Assembly: GCA_041485385.1 (NCBI GenBank)
Contig: JBGPJM010000064.1
Location: forward strand, 1 to 21,767
DNA: 21,767 nucleotides
Direction of reading: 5' to 3'
DNA from: JBGPJM01 sp041485385
Lineage (GTDB): Bacteria > Planctomycetota > Phycisphaerae > Phycisphaerales > UBA1924
Position numbers and translations under genes: made by a program. This document shows, piece after piece, positions 1-7,298 of this stretch. Below the pieces are notes generated by a model, which ran no database searches, was not told the DNA's origin, and was given only the letters and a program-made list of their open reading frames with translations. Each line of letters starts with the position of its first letter. The first letter of the stretch is position 1.

Positions 1-115
1 CGGCGGGGCGCGCGGCGGCGAAGAGGGAGGGGGCATCGACGAAGTGGCCGGAGGGAGAGAACTCGAGGCGGATGCAGTTGGGGGTGATGATGGTGAAGCG
101 GGCAGCGGGGGGCAT
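1..115 (-). CDS. Probable glycoside hydrolase family 31 protein, N-terminal fragment
   Basis: Only the first 38 codons are in the window; the gene runs off the left edge. The peptide starts MPPAARF and contains RFTIITPNCIRLEFSPSG followed by FVDAPSLFAA. This matches the pattern of the N-terminal beta-sandwich of family 31 alpha-glucosidase-like enzymes, where an R-F-T-V-x-T-P-x-x-I-R-L-E strand is followed by an F-x-D-x-x-(S/T) turn. No catalytic residues are visible. No signal peptide is seen, so a cytoplasmic enzyme acting on imported oligosaccharides is the likeliest reading, though the frame stays open upstream. ATG at 113-115 is chosen because the family match begins right after it; there is no clear Shine-Dalgarno sequence. 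It lies downstream of, and in the same direction as, the dockerin-tailed gene, with a terminator hairpin between them. The family call rests on a short stretch and could be wrong. Confidence 0.55.
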   Translation of the reverse strand, partial: MPPAARFTIITPNCIRLEFSPSGHFVDAPSLFAAARPA

Positions 116-144
116 GGGGTGAGGATAAGGCGTGCGGCGGGCGC

Positions 145-180
145 ATGAGAAAGACCCGGACGCGATGTCCGGGCCTTGTG
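145..180 (-). terminator. Rho-independent terminator of the discoidin/dockerin-like gene
   Basis: Read on the minus strand, CCCGGAC (167-173) pairs perfectly with GTCCGGG (155-161) around a 5-nt loop. A pyrimidine-rich TCTTTCTC run follows. It lies 55 nt past the stop codon of the gene ending at 229 and 40 nt before the start at 115, so it should end the first transcript and separate the two genes. The U-tract is interrupted, so termination may be partial. Confidence 0.6.
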
Positions 181-228
181 GGTTGTTGCGGACGGCCGCG
201 CGGGGCGGTCGCCGGGGACTCGATCGGT

Positions 229-2469
229 TCAGCAGTCGGCGAAGAAGCAGTTGAGGAAGTCGAAGAAGTCCTGGCTGTTGGTGGTGCCGTTGCCGTTGAA
301 GTCGGCGTGGCCGGCGAAGAAGTCATTGAGGAAGTCGAAGAAGTCCTGGCTGTTGATCTGGCCGCTGTGGTTCCAGTCGCAGGGGCAGGCGGGGACGCCA
401 TCGCGGACGGAGGCGGCGATGATCGCGTAGCCGGCGACGGTGTTGGTCCTGTCGGAGAAGGTGATGCTGGCGAGGCGCTTGCCGGTGAAATCGCCGATGC
501 CGTCGCTGAGCATGCGGGCGGTGCTCACGATCGCCTCGACGACGTTGAGCGAGGCGCCGTGGGTGGCCTGGTCGACGTTCTCGGCGCCGGCGAAGACGCC
601 GAGCTGCGTCTGCACCTCGACACCGAAGAAGGCCGGCCCCGGGCTCTGGTCGAAGAACCAGTCCGGGCCGACGAGTTCGATTACTGCGGTGGACGTGTCG
701 TCGAAGGTAAGCGTCATCAGGAAGTCGCCGCCGCCGTTGGAGATCTGGTAGAGGACGCCGAGGCGGGTGTCGGGGCCGAGGATGAGGTTGCTGGGCAGGA
801 GGTTGGTGGTCTGAGCGCCGGTCTGGTTGGTATCAAGGAGCCAATCGGGCTGGACGCCGACGTTGTCGCCGTCGATCACGAGGTCGAAGACGTGGTTGTT
901 GTTGTCGACGGTGTTGCGGTCGCCCAGGTGGACGATGTCGAGGACGCCCGGCGTGCGGACGATGCTGTAGGCGATGCGCGTGGTGCCGAGGAGGGTGCCG
1001 GCCGCGATCGAGTCGGCGGCGCTGGAGATCTCCAGCCCGCGGTCGGAGATGGAGCGGTAGCCGGTGGGCGCATCCGGGAGGCCGGCCTCGCCGGCATGGA
1101 CCATGCCGTTGAAGTTGTAGGCCAGGGGGAGGGCGACGTCGGTGTGGACCGCGGGCGCATCGTCGAGGTTCAGGCGGAACGCGCCGGTGGCGCCGCCGAC
1201 GAGCGCGACGCGGATCAGGTACGGCTGGTTGGCGACGGCGGTCCAGCGGGCGATCGACTGCAGGCCGCAGCCGTTGTCGTCGCAAGCGAGCAGGTTCCCG
1301 CCGCAGCCGTCGTAGACGGCCACGGTCGTGTCGGTGGAGCTGTCGCAGGTGCTGGCCTCGGTAAGGCCGCCGGCGGCGGAGGTGTAGCGGTACCAGACGT
1401 CGACGTTGTCGCCGTTTCCGCAGGGGGTGATGTCGCTGCCGCCAGCGAGGTTGGTGGTTCCGGAGACCTGGCCGGCCGTGATGACCCGCGCATTGGCGCA
1501 GGCGTCGTTGTCGGGGGGGACCTGATTGGGGGCGACGCCGTAGAGCTCGATCTCACCGACCTGCATGTCGGTCGAGGACTGGGGGATGTCGAAGATCAGG
1601 CGGTACTGCGTGTAGCTGGCGGCGTTGGCGAACTCGAACTCCTGGTCCTGGAAGTTGTCGGTGGCGGGCGTCACGGCGGTGGTGAAGATCTGGGTGAAGT
1701 TGGTTCCGTCGTTGGAGCCCAGCAGGGTGATGTTCTGGGGAGTCCGGCCGGGGAAAGCCTGATCGTCGTTGGCGCTGATGTAGGCCATTCCCGTGACGAC
1801 GGTGGCGCCGGCGAGGGGCGTCACGTCGACGGTGGTGGGCCCGAGGTTGCCGTTGAGCACGTCGAACTTCGCGCCGATCGCGTTGTCGAAAAGGTGGGTG
1901 GGGCCCTCGGTGGGGTTGCTGGAGGCGCCGGGGGTGTAGGTGACCGTCACCATGTCGTCGGGGGAGGTGATGTCTACCGAGGTGGCCAGCTGCACCTCGG
2001 CGACCTGCATGCTGTTGGCGGCCACCGGGTCGCGCAGGGTCGGGAAGCGGACCCGGTACTGAACGTAGGTCGTGTTGCTCGTGATGGGGGTGGAGGTGAT
2101 CGAGAAGCGCGTGATGGAGGGCGTCAGCGGGCCTGAGGCGATCATCGTGAAGCCCACGCCGTCGTTGGAGCCCTCGAGCGTGAAGCTGGTCGGGTCGCGC
2201 GCCGGGGCGTCGTTGGCGGTGATGATCTTCATGTGCTTCACAACGCCGGCGCCGCTGGGCGTCACGGTGAAGCCGGTGTTGAGCCGGTCGAAGTTGAGGT
2301 ACTTCGTCCTGCCGGTGTTGTCGATCACGTTGGCGACCCCCTCGGCCGCGGGGCTGTTGGCCGAAGAGGGAGTGATGGGATCGCCCGGACGGGTGACGTC
2401 GATCGCGAGGGCAGCGCCCGCAGCCGCGATCGTCGCCAGGGCTGCAACAGTCTGTGCTCGTGATGCCAT
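229..2469 (-). CDS. Secreted multidomain binding protein with two discoidin-like domains and a dockerin-like C-terminus
   Basis: 746 aa. Residues 1-22 form a signal peptide (MASRAQTVAALATIAAAGAA then LA). Two related discoidin (F5/8 type C)-like domains follow at about 33-163 and 178-311; both contain a GSNDG-x-x-F-T strand and end in MQV-(A/G)-E-(V/I). Residues 315-437 resemble a pre-peptidase C-terminal (PPC) domain: PPDNDACANA at the start, DVWYRYT, then AVYDGCGGNLLACDDNGC. I do not recognise residues 444-690, a beta-rich region beginning YNFNGMVHAGEAGLPDAP. The tail (695-746) has CPCDWN, two SQDFFDFLN repeats and a terminal DC. No catalytic motif is visible, so a carbohydrate- or surface-binding role is inferred from the discoidin domains. 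ATG at 2467-2469 is preceded by GAGGAG at 2478-2483. A terminator follows the gene and a candidate promoter lies at 2601-2628. Confidence 0.85.
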   Translation of the reverse strand: MASRAQTVAALATIAAAGAALAIDVTRPGDPITPSSANSPAAEGVANVIDNTGRTKYLNFDRLNTGFTVTPSGAGVVKHMKIITANDAPARDPTSFTLEGSNDGVGFTMIASGPLTPSITRFSITSTPITSNTTYVQYRVRFPTLRDPVAANSMQVAEVQLATSVDITSPDDMVTVTYTPGASSNPTEGPTHLFDNAIGAKFDVLNGNLGPTTVDVTPLAGATVVTGMAYISANDDQAFPGRTPQNITLLGSNDGTNFTQIFTTAVTPATDNFQDQEFEFANAASYTQYRLIFDIPQSSTDMQVGEIELYGVAPNQVPPDNDACANARVITAGQVSGTTNLAGGSDITPCGNGDNVDVWYRYTSAAGGLTEASTCDSSTDTTVAVYDGCGGNLLACDDNGCGLQSIARWTAVANQPYLIRVALVGGATGAFRLNLDDAPAVHTDVALPLAYNFNGMVHAGEAGLPDAPTGYRSISDRGLEISSAADSIAAGTLLGTTRIAYSIVRTPGVLDIVHLGDRNTVDNNNHVFDLVIDGDNVGVQPDWLLDTNQTGAQTTNLLPSNLILGPDTRLGVLYQISNGGGDFLMTLTFDDTSTAVIELVGPDWFFDQSPGPAFFGVEVQTQLGVFAGAENVDQATHGASLNVVEAIVSTARMLSDGIGDFTGKRLASITFSDRTNTVAGYAIIAASVRDGVPACPCDWNHSGQINSQDFFDFLNDFFAGHADFNGNGTTNSQDFFDFLNCFFADC
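232..387 (-). repeat. Tandem dockerin-like repeat, tail of the discoidin protein
   Basis: Codes for residues 695-746: CPCDWNHSGQINSQDFFDFL, a short NDFFAGHA linker, then DFNGNGTTNSQDFFDFLN and CFFADC. Each half fits an EF-hand-type dockerin calcium loop (D1-x-N3-x-S/N5-G-x-x-N9-x-x-D12). Cysteines bracket the domain. The DNA for the two SQDFFDFLN cores (about 256-279 and 331-354) is the same for at least 22 bases. Confidence 0.75.
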
Positions 2470-2600
2470 GTCCTTAGCTCCTCTGCTGAAGAACGACCCA
2501 GGCTTCCGCGGACCGCGGGTCCGGCGACCTCCGGCTCGGTCTGACGGCGCGCGACGGGACCGATCAAAGAACGAACCTCGGCCGATTGAGTTCGCAATCG

Positions 2601-2628
2601 AAGGTACTCAAACGCGGGGGTATGTCAA
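2601..2628 (-). promoter_or_regulatory. Candidate sigma70-type promoter for the discoidin protein gene
   Basis: On the minus strand a perfect TTGACA (2623-2628) is followed after 16 nt by TACCTT (2601-2606), a weak match to TATAAT. It would give a leader of about 125 nt before the start at 2469. A 6-bp inverted repeat, TTGAGT (2586-2591) and ACTCAA (2606-2611), overlaps the -10 and could be an operator. A small stem (CGGACC/GGTCCG, 2509-2523) lies in the leader. The -35 is convincing; the -10 is poor. Confidence 0.4.
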
Positions 2629-2654
2629 GGGTTGTCTGGGGCGTTCGACCGGCG

Positions 2655-2672
2655 GCCGTGGCGCTCCACGGC
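2655..2672. repeat. Perfect hairpin GCCGTGG-CGCT-CCACGGC upstream of the MFS gene
   Basis: A 7-bp perfect inverted repeat with a 4-nt loop lies about 85 nt before the MFS start. The same arms (CCACGGC/GCCGTGG) reappear in the longer hairpin just after that gene at 4070-4101. No T-run follows on either strand, so it is not a classic terminator. Confidence 0.5.
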
Positions 2673-2755
2673 TGACCTCTCGGGGGAGTTCCGGCTACTC
2701 TGCCCGCCCGCGTGGCGCGGCGATTGGGGCGGGCTAGGCGGGAGACACGAGCCCA

Positions 2756-4024
2756 GTGGGATCCAAGAAGCCAGCTCTAAGCTTTATCCTCCTGACGCTG
2801 ATGCTCGACGTCCTGGGCTTTGGGCTCTTGATCCCCGTGGCGCCGAAGCTGATTCAGCAGCTCCAGGGGGGCGGAGAGCAGCAGGCGGCCGGGGCGGTCG
2901 GGCTTCTCGCGGCGACCTACGCCGCGATGCAGTTTCTCTTCGCGCCGATGTTGGGGGCGCTCTCGGACCGCTTCGGCCGGCGGCCGGTTCTGCTCGTCGC
3001 GCTCTTCGGCTCGGGGCTGGACTACTTCGCGCTGGCGCTGTCGCCGACCCTCTCGATCCTCTTCGTCACCCGCGCCATCAATGGCCTGTCGGGGGCCAGC
3101 TTCACCGTCGGCAACGCGTACATCGCGGACGTCACGCCGCCGGAGAAGCGGGCGGGGGCGTACGGGATGGTCGGCGCGGCGTTCGGGCTGGGGTTCGTGC
3201 TCGGGCCGCTGATCGGCGGGTTCCTGGGCGAGTACAACATCCGCGCCCCGTTCTATGCCGCGGGCGGCCTGAGCCTGGTGAACTGGCTCTACGGGCTGAT
3301 CATCCTTCCCGAATCGCTGCCGCCGGAACGGAGGGCGGCGTTCCGGATAGCCCGGGCGAACCCGGTCGGGGCGTTCGTCGGGCTGGGGCGGTACCCGCTG
3401 GTCGCGGGCCTGGCGGGGGCGGCGTTCCTTGTGAACCTCGCGCAGTTCGGCCTGCACGCAACCTGGGTCCTGTACCTGTCGCACCGGTTCCAATGGACGC
3501 CCAAGGACGTGGGGCTGTCGCTGTTTGCGGTGGGGCTGGGGGCGGCGGTGGTGCAGGCGGGGCTGGCGCGGCGGATCATCCCGATCCTGGGCGAGCGCCG
3601 CAGCCTGATGATCGGGCTGGGGCTGGGGGTCTTCAGCTACGTCGGGTACGGATTGGCGACGCACGGGTGGATGATCTACGTGGTCATCGCGATCGGGTCG
3701 CTGGGGGGGATCGGCCAGCCGGCCTCGCAGGCGATGATCACCCGGACGGTGCGGCCGGACGAGCAGGGGGCGACGCAGGGTGCGCTGGCCGGTCTCCAGG
3801 GCATCGCGAACATCTTCGGGCCGATCATCGGGACGAGCGTGTTTGCGTACGCGATCTCCGATCGACCGCCCATCTACGTCCCGGGCATGTCGTTCTTCGT
3901 GAGCGCCGCGCTGGCCGGGATGGGCTGGATCGTCGCGGCATGGGCTGTGAGATGGTGGCGGGGTGGGCAGGCCGGGAAAGAGGAAAGCGAGGCGGCGTCT
4001 GTGGAGCCGGGCGCGACGGGTTGA
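2756..4024 (+). CDS. MFS transporter, DHA1 (TetA/multidrug efflux-like) family
   Basis: 422 aa, a typical length for a 12-helix drug:H+ antiporter of the inner membrane. Helix 1 carries LDVLGFGLLIPVAP, which resembles TetA-type proteins. Family motif A is seen at about 67-77 (GALSDRFGRRP), a motif B-like arginine at 106 (TRAINGLSGA), and the antiporter motif C region at about 140-155 (GAAFGLGFVLGPLIGG). A second-half motif A-like loop occurs near ARRIIPILGERRS. The tail after WAVRWWRGG is short, charged and cytoplasmic. The start is GTG at 2756: an in-frame TAG lies at 2735-2737, no other start lies between them, and GGAG at 2741-2744 serves as ribosome binding site. It stands alone on the plus strand, divergent from the discoidin gene and convergent with the peptidase gene. 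The substrate cannot be read from sequence. Tetracycline or other drug export is only one possibility, and no neighbouring TetR-type regulator is present. Confidence 0.85.
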   Translation: MGSKKPALSFILLTLMLDVLGFGLLIPVAPKLIQQLQGGGEQQAAGAVGLLAATYAAMQFLFAPMLGALSDRFGRRPVLLVALFGSGLDYFALALSPTLSILFVTRAINGLSGASFTVGNAYIADVTPPEKRAGAYGMVGAAFGLGFVLGPLIGGFLGEYNIRAPFYAAGGLSLVNWLYGLIILPESLPPERRAAFRIARANPVGAFVGLGRYPLVAGLAGAAFLVNLAQFGLHATWVLYLSHRFQWTPKDVGLSLFAVGLGAAVVQAGLARRIIPILGERRSLMIGLGLGVFSYVGYGLATHGWMIYVVIAIGSLGGIGQPASQAMITRTVRPDEQGATQGALAGLQGIANIFGPIIGTSVFAYAISDRPPIYVPGMSFFVSAALAGMGWIVAAWAVRWWRGGQAGKEESEAASVEPGATG

Positions 4025-4067
4025 GGGAGGCGGCGGGCGACCTCGTCCGCGTTGAGTTGGACACATG

Positions 4068-4113
4068 CCCCACGGCTTGCCCGCGGCGGACCAAGCCGTG
4101 GCGGCGCGTGGGG
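4068..4113. repeat. Inverted repeat CCACGGCTTG / CAAGCCGTGG with a competing outer arm
   Basis: A perfect 10-bp stem (4070-4079 with 4092-4101) encloses a 12-nt GC-rich loop, 45 nt after the MFS stop codon. An alternative 7-bp stem, CCCCACG (4068-4074) with CGTGGGG (4107-4113), would use the same left arm. There is no T-run. It may act as an RNA-stabilising or terminator-like end, or be one copy of a dispersed extragenic palindrome. Confidence 0.55.
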
Positions 4114-4266
4114 CCCGCCGGTGAGGTCGTAGCGCAGGACGGGTAGCTCGCCGGGCGATGACGGGGGATCCTCACGCGTGTAGATTACCCGCGGACACTC
4201 GCCGCCGAGTGGATGCGCATCGCGTTCATGGCGACCGTTCCCCTTGTGCCCCGTGACCGGCGCAGG

Positions 4267-4305
4267 AAAAAAGCGGCGTGTGCGTCGGGAAGACGGGCAC
4301 GCCGC
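4267..4305 (-). terminator. Rho-independent terminator of the zinc metallopeptidase gene
   Basis: On the minus strand, GCGGCGTG (4298-4305) pairs perfectly with CACGCCGC (4273-4280), and TTTTTT (4267-4272) follows directly. A smaller CGTC/GACG stem lies inside the loop. It sits 31 nt past the stop codon. This is the clearest terminator in the window. Confidence 0.85.
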
Positions 4306-4335
4306 GGTGGTCGATGGGGTCCTGGGGGCGCCGGC

Positions 4336-7170
4336 TCAGCAGGGCGTGAAGAAGGCGGTGAGGAAGTCGAAGAAGTCCTGGGAGTTGACGACACCGTCGG
4401 CGTTGAAGTCGGCGGTGAGGCCGGTGGCGAAGAACGCCGTCAGGAAGTCGAAGAAGTCCTGGCTGGAGACGGAGCCGTCGTGGTTGAAGTCGGCTGGGCA
4501 GGCGGGGGGGCAGGAGTAGGAGGTGATGGCGATGTCGTCGATGGCGGCCTCGACGAGCGAGCCGGCGCCGTTGTCGGAGGCGATGAAGCGGATCTTCATG
4601 GTGGCTGTCGGCGTGAGGAAGCCGGCGATGCTCAGCTCGTGGAAGAGCCAGCCGCCGGAGGTGGCGGGTCCGGCGGGGCCGACGGTCTCGACGGTGGACC
4701 AGGTGGAGCCGTTGTTGTTGGACATCTGCACGACGAAGACATCGTTGTTGGGATCGGCGCCCTGATCGTTGGAGTACCAGCGCCAGTAGGACAGGCGGGG
4801 CGACGAGGCGCCGGCGAGGTTGATGGTGGGGGAGGTGACGGTGGTCTGGCCGCCGTCGACGTCGGCCTGACCGAGACCGCCGCCGGGGGTTCCCTGGCCG
4901 GTGAAGAAGCAGTTGACGCCGGCGGGGGTGTGGTCGTCCTCGGGCTGGGCGCCGGTGCCGATCGGGTCGCCACGGACCCAGATGCCGGTGGTGGCGGTGT
5001 CGGCGGGGTCGCCGACGACCCACCCTTGGTTCGTCTCGAAGTCATCGGAGAAGGGGGTGCTGGAGGAGACGGCGCTGATGGCGGTGTAGGGGCCGGCGGC
5101 GCCGCTCTGGGGGTTGAGGACGACGGTGCTGGTGGTGGTCTGGGCGGAGACGTAGTAGGAGACGTTGCTGCCGCAGGGGATGGCGGGGAAGACGGCGGTG
5201 TAGTTGTTCGCGGTTGTCTGGGTCATGGGGAGGGAGGAGAAGCCGGCGCCGGTGTTGTAGTAGAGGATGCCGGTGCCCGGCTGGGGGGAGGCGTTGAGGG
5301 CGCTGACCTGGACGGTGAAGGCGGGTCCGCCGGCGGGATCGAGCAGCGCCGGGCGTCCGGAGGGGTAGGTGAAGGTAAGAAGGGCCAGGGGCGGGACGGG
5401 GAGGTTGTGGGCGCCGAAGGCCGCGGCGATCTCGCTGTAGTGGGGGGTGCCGTTGGTGATGTCGCCGTCGGTGTCGTCGAGGGTGAGGTAGTCGATGGGG
5501 ATGTCGCCGGCGATGGTGGTGCCGCTGTGGAGCGGCATGGCGTTGATGGCGAGGTTGGAGACGATCTGGCGGTAGGTGGCGGGGCTGGTGGCGAGGAGGT
5601 TGGTCCGCAGGCTCCAGACGCATCCGGAGATGAGTCGACCGCATGCGTGGATCTCGGTGCCGCAGTCGGAGCAGGCGCCGGCGATGTACTGGCAGTTGTT
5701 GTTGGCGTCGCGGATGCCGGTGGTGCAGTTGTTCAGGTTGAAGCCAACGGCGAGGTTGGATTCGTCGGTGATGATGACGCCCATGACGTCGCCCATGCCC
5801 TCGCCGTACTCACCCTGGCCGGAGCCGGCGGAGGCGACGAGGTGGTGGCCGTATTCATGGTGGACGACGGTGCCGAAGCCGGTGTTGTTGCACCCGCCGC
5901 CGGAGCGGTAGAAGTTGATGGAGACGCCGTCGTAGAAGGCGTTGCAGGTGGAGGCGAGGTTGGCGTTGACGGTGAAGCCCGTCTGGCCGGCGATGATGGG
6001 ATAGGAGGGGTTGAAGGAGAGGGTGTAGTCGCGGACCTGGTTGGCGGCGATGTAGGAGTTGACCTCGGAGCGGACGAACTCGCTGGTGTTGGCGGAGCTG
6101 TGGACGAAGTCGGCCGGGCCGGGGGGGGTGACGGAGAGGGAGAGGGACTCGGAGGACTGGGCCTGGTCGACGACGTTGAAGTAGTGGCCGGACATGGGGG
6201 AGCTGACGACGACGGCGGAGGAGCCGGCGTTGGGGATGGTGAAGTTGCCGTTTGCGTCGGCGAAGACGGACGTTGCGCCGATCGAGACCCTGGCGTAGGG
6301 GAGGGGGGAGGAGACCTCGGTGCCGCATTGGTCGGCGTGGAAGTTCGGGGAGGCCATGCCGCGGACGGAGCCGGTGACGTCGATGTGGTCGATGAGGTCC
6401 TCGGCGAAAAGGAGGGCGCCGGAGAGGGCGTCGACGACGAGGCGTTCCTTCTGGTAGAGCTCGGTGCCGGGGAGGCCGTTGTCGGCGGTGAAGACCAGGG
6501 CGAGGGCGGGGGGGACGACCATGTCGTCGATGCCGGCCCAGATGACGAGTTGGGGCGCGTTGAGGTTGGTGAGGTCGGCGTTGTGCGCGAGCGTGGTGGC
6601 GCGCTGGATGTTCTCGGAGATGATCTTGTTCTGCGCATCGGCCGGGACGGTGAAGCCGCCGAGGTCGCGCAGGGCGGACTTGGCGAGGACGAGCGGGCTG
6701 CCGGGCTCGTTGCGGCAGAGGAGGCGGAGGTCGGCCATGTAGACGGGGACGCCGTTCTTGGACTGGGTGAAGTAGACGAGGGTGAAGCGGTACTGGCCGG
6801 TGGCGGGGTCGTAGACGAGTGGCTGGGTGTGCCGGCCGTCCTCGAGGATGCTGACGGGGGAGAGGTCGGCGGCATCGACGCCGAAGACCGGTGAGTGCCG
6901 GACGACGAACCACTGGGCGCTGTCGGTGGGGCTCTTGCCGTCGGAGAAGGCCGGCCCGTAGATGGTGGTGATCCGCCCCGAGGGGAAGCGGTAGAAGCCG
7001 TCGCCGGGGTGGAGGGCGAGGAACTCATGCTGGGCCGGGTTGGCGATGGCGTCATCGGCGACGCCGGCGCCCTTGGTCGGCTGGCTGGAGTTGTCGGCGG
7101 CGGCGAAGCCGGCGAAGAGGACAAGCGAGAGGAGTGCGGTCGTGGCGGGGAGGAGTCGTCGGGTCTTCAT
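4336..7170 (-). CDS. Secreted thermolysin/fungalysin-like zinc metallopeptidase with dockerin-like C-terminus
   Basis: 944 aa. Residues 1-25 are a signal peptide (MKTRRLLPATTALLSLVLFA, then GFAAA). Residues about 45-265 look like an FTP/PepSY-type propeptide that would be removed on activation. The catalytic domain (about 275-590) has HEYGH at 438-442, giving two zinc histidines and the catalytic Glu439. YGEGMGD follows at 455-461, where Glu457 is the likely third zinc ligand, as in the GEGWSD motif of M36 peptidases. About 596-700 is an Ig-like domain (PCGSNVSYYVSA), and 707-885 is a MAM/immune-inhibitor-A-like beta-sandwich (SDDFETNQGW to VEAAIDDI). The dockerin-like tail is 887-944. Expected function is endoproteolysis outside the cytoplasm. 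ATG at 7168-7170 has a weak GAGG at 7179-7182. A strong terminator follows. The same C-terminal ~345 residues recur in the next gene. Confidence 0.85.
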   Translation of the reverse strand: MKTRRLLPATTALLSLVLFAGFAAADNSSQPTKGAGVADDAIANPAQHEFLALHPGDGFYRFPSGRITTIYGPAFSDGKSPTDSAQWFVVRHSPVFGVDAADLSPVSILEDGRHTQPLVYDPATGQYRFTLVYFTQSKNGVPVYMADLRLLCRNEPGSPLVLAKSALRDLGGFTVPADAQNKIISENIQRATTLAHNADLTNLNAPQLVIWAGIDDMVVPPALALVFTADNGLPGTELYQKERLVVDALSGALLFAEDLIDHIDVTGSVRGMASPNFHADQCGTEVSSPLPYARVSIGATSVFADANGNFTIPNAGSSAVVVSSPMSGHYFNVVDQAQSSESLSLSVTPPGPADFVHSSANTSEFVRSEVNSYIAANQVRDYTLSFNPSYPIIAGQTGFTVNANLASTCNAFYDGVSINFYRSGGGCNNTGFGTVVHHEYGHHLVASAGSGQGEYGEGMGDVMGVIITDESNLAVGFNLNNCTTGIRDANNNCQYIAGACSDCGTEIHACGRLISGCVWSLRTNLLATSPATYRQIVSNLAINAMPLHSGTTIAGDIPIDYLTLDDTDGDITNGTPHYSEIAAAFGAHNLPVPPLALLTFTYPSGRPALLDPAGGPAFTVQVSALNASPQPGTGILYYNTGAGFSSLPMTQTTANNYTAVFPAIPCGSNVSYYVSAQTTTSTVVLNPQSGAAGPYTAISAVSSSTPFSDDFETNQGWVVGDPADTATTGIWVRGDPIGTGAQPEDDHTPAGVNCFFTGQGTPGGGLGQADVDGGQTTVTSPTINLAGASSPRLSYWRWYSNDQGADPNNDVFVVQMSNNNGSTWSTVETVGPAGPATSGGWLFHELSIAGFLTPTATMKIRFIASDNGAGSLVEAAIDDIAITSYSCPPACPADFNHDGSVSSQDFFDFLTAFFATGLTADFNADGVVNSQDFFDFLTAFFTPC
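4339..4512 (-). repeat. Tandem dockerin-like repeat, tail of the metallopeptidase
   Basis: Codes for residues 887-944: CPPACPADFNHDGSVSSQD, then FFDFLTAFFATGLTA, DFNADGVVNSQDFFDFL and TAFFTPC. The first loop keeps Asp at position 5 (DFNHDG), the canonical dockerin residue. The linker between halves is three residues longer than in the other minus-strand copies. The frame ends TGC TGA, as in the other two minus-strand tails. Confidence 0.75.
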
Positions 7171-7193
7171 GGAGTGGGCCTCGGGGGGGGTTG

Positions 7194-7221
7194 GAGTGCT
7201 AAGTGCTGAGTGCTAGGTGCT
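7194..7221. repeat. Four tandem heptamers of consensus RRGTGCT
   Basis: GAGTGCT, AAGTGCT, GAGTGCT and AGGTGCT follow one another with no spacing error between the two peptidase genes; the next bases, GAGGGAG, decay from the pattern. The minus-strand reading is AGCACCT AGCACTC AGCACTT AGCACTC. It lies 24 nt upstream of the metallopeptidase start and downstream of the carboxypeptidase stop. Confidence 0.8.
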
Positions 7222-7298
7222 GAGGGAGGAGGACTGAGGGACAGGTGGGACGCGGGCGACCACGAGCGGGCGACGAATCGTGATCGGGATGGTGGCGC

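Larger units (their letters stand above)
4025..4335. other. Intergenic region between convergent genes (311 bp)
   Basis: No believable gene is seen here. The region holds the long inverted repeat at 4070-4101 and the minus-strand terminator at 4267-4305. The open frames crossing it are antisense extensions of the peptidase gene with skewed composition. Confidence 0.6.

Noticed and set aside
256..420. Direct repeats near 256 and 331 (and 4363/4444, 7325/7401) as a CRISPR-like or mobile repeat
   Set aside because: They are in-frame coding repeats for the dockerin-like tail, spaced by one half-domain.
145..2136. 663-codon plus-strand open frame opposite the discoidin gene
   Set aside because: Its product is almost all Val, Gly, Asp, Glu and Ala. 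This is the expected mirror of a gene with G/C third positions. The minus strand has clear domains, a signal peptide and a ribosome binding site.
6121..6128. Run of 8 G in the metallopeptidase as a phase-variation site
   Set aside because: Single runs of 7-8 G also occur in intergenic DNA here (for example near 9739 and 21739), so it fits background composition.
4213..6894. 893-codon plus-strand open frame opposite the metallopeptidase
   Set aside because: Same low-complexity Gly/Val/Asp composition; it overlaps a perfect minus-strand terminator and a gene with an intact active site.
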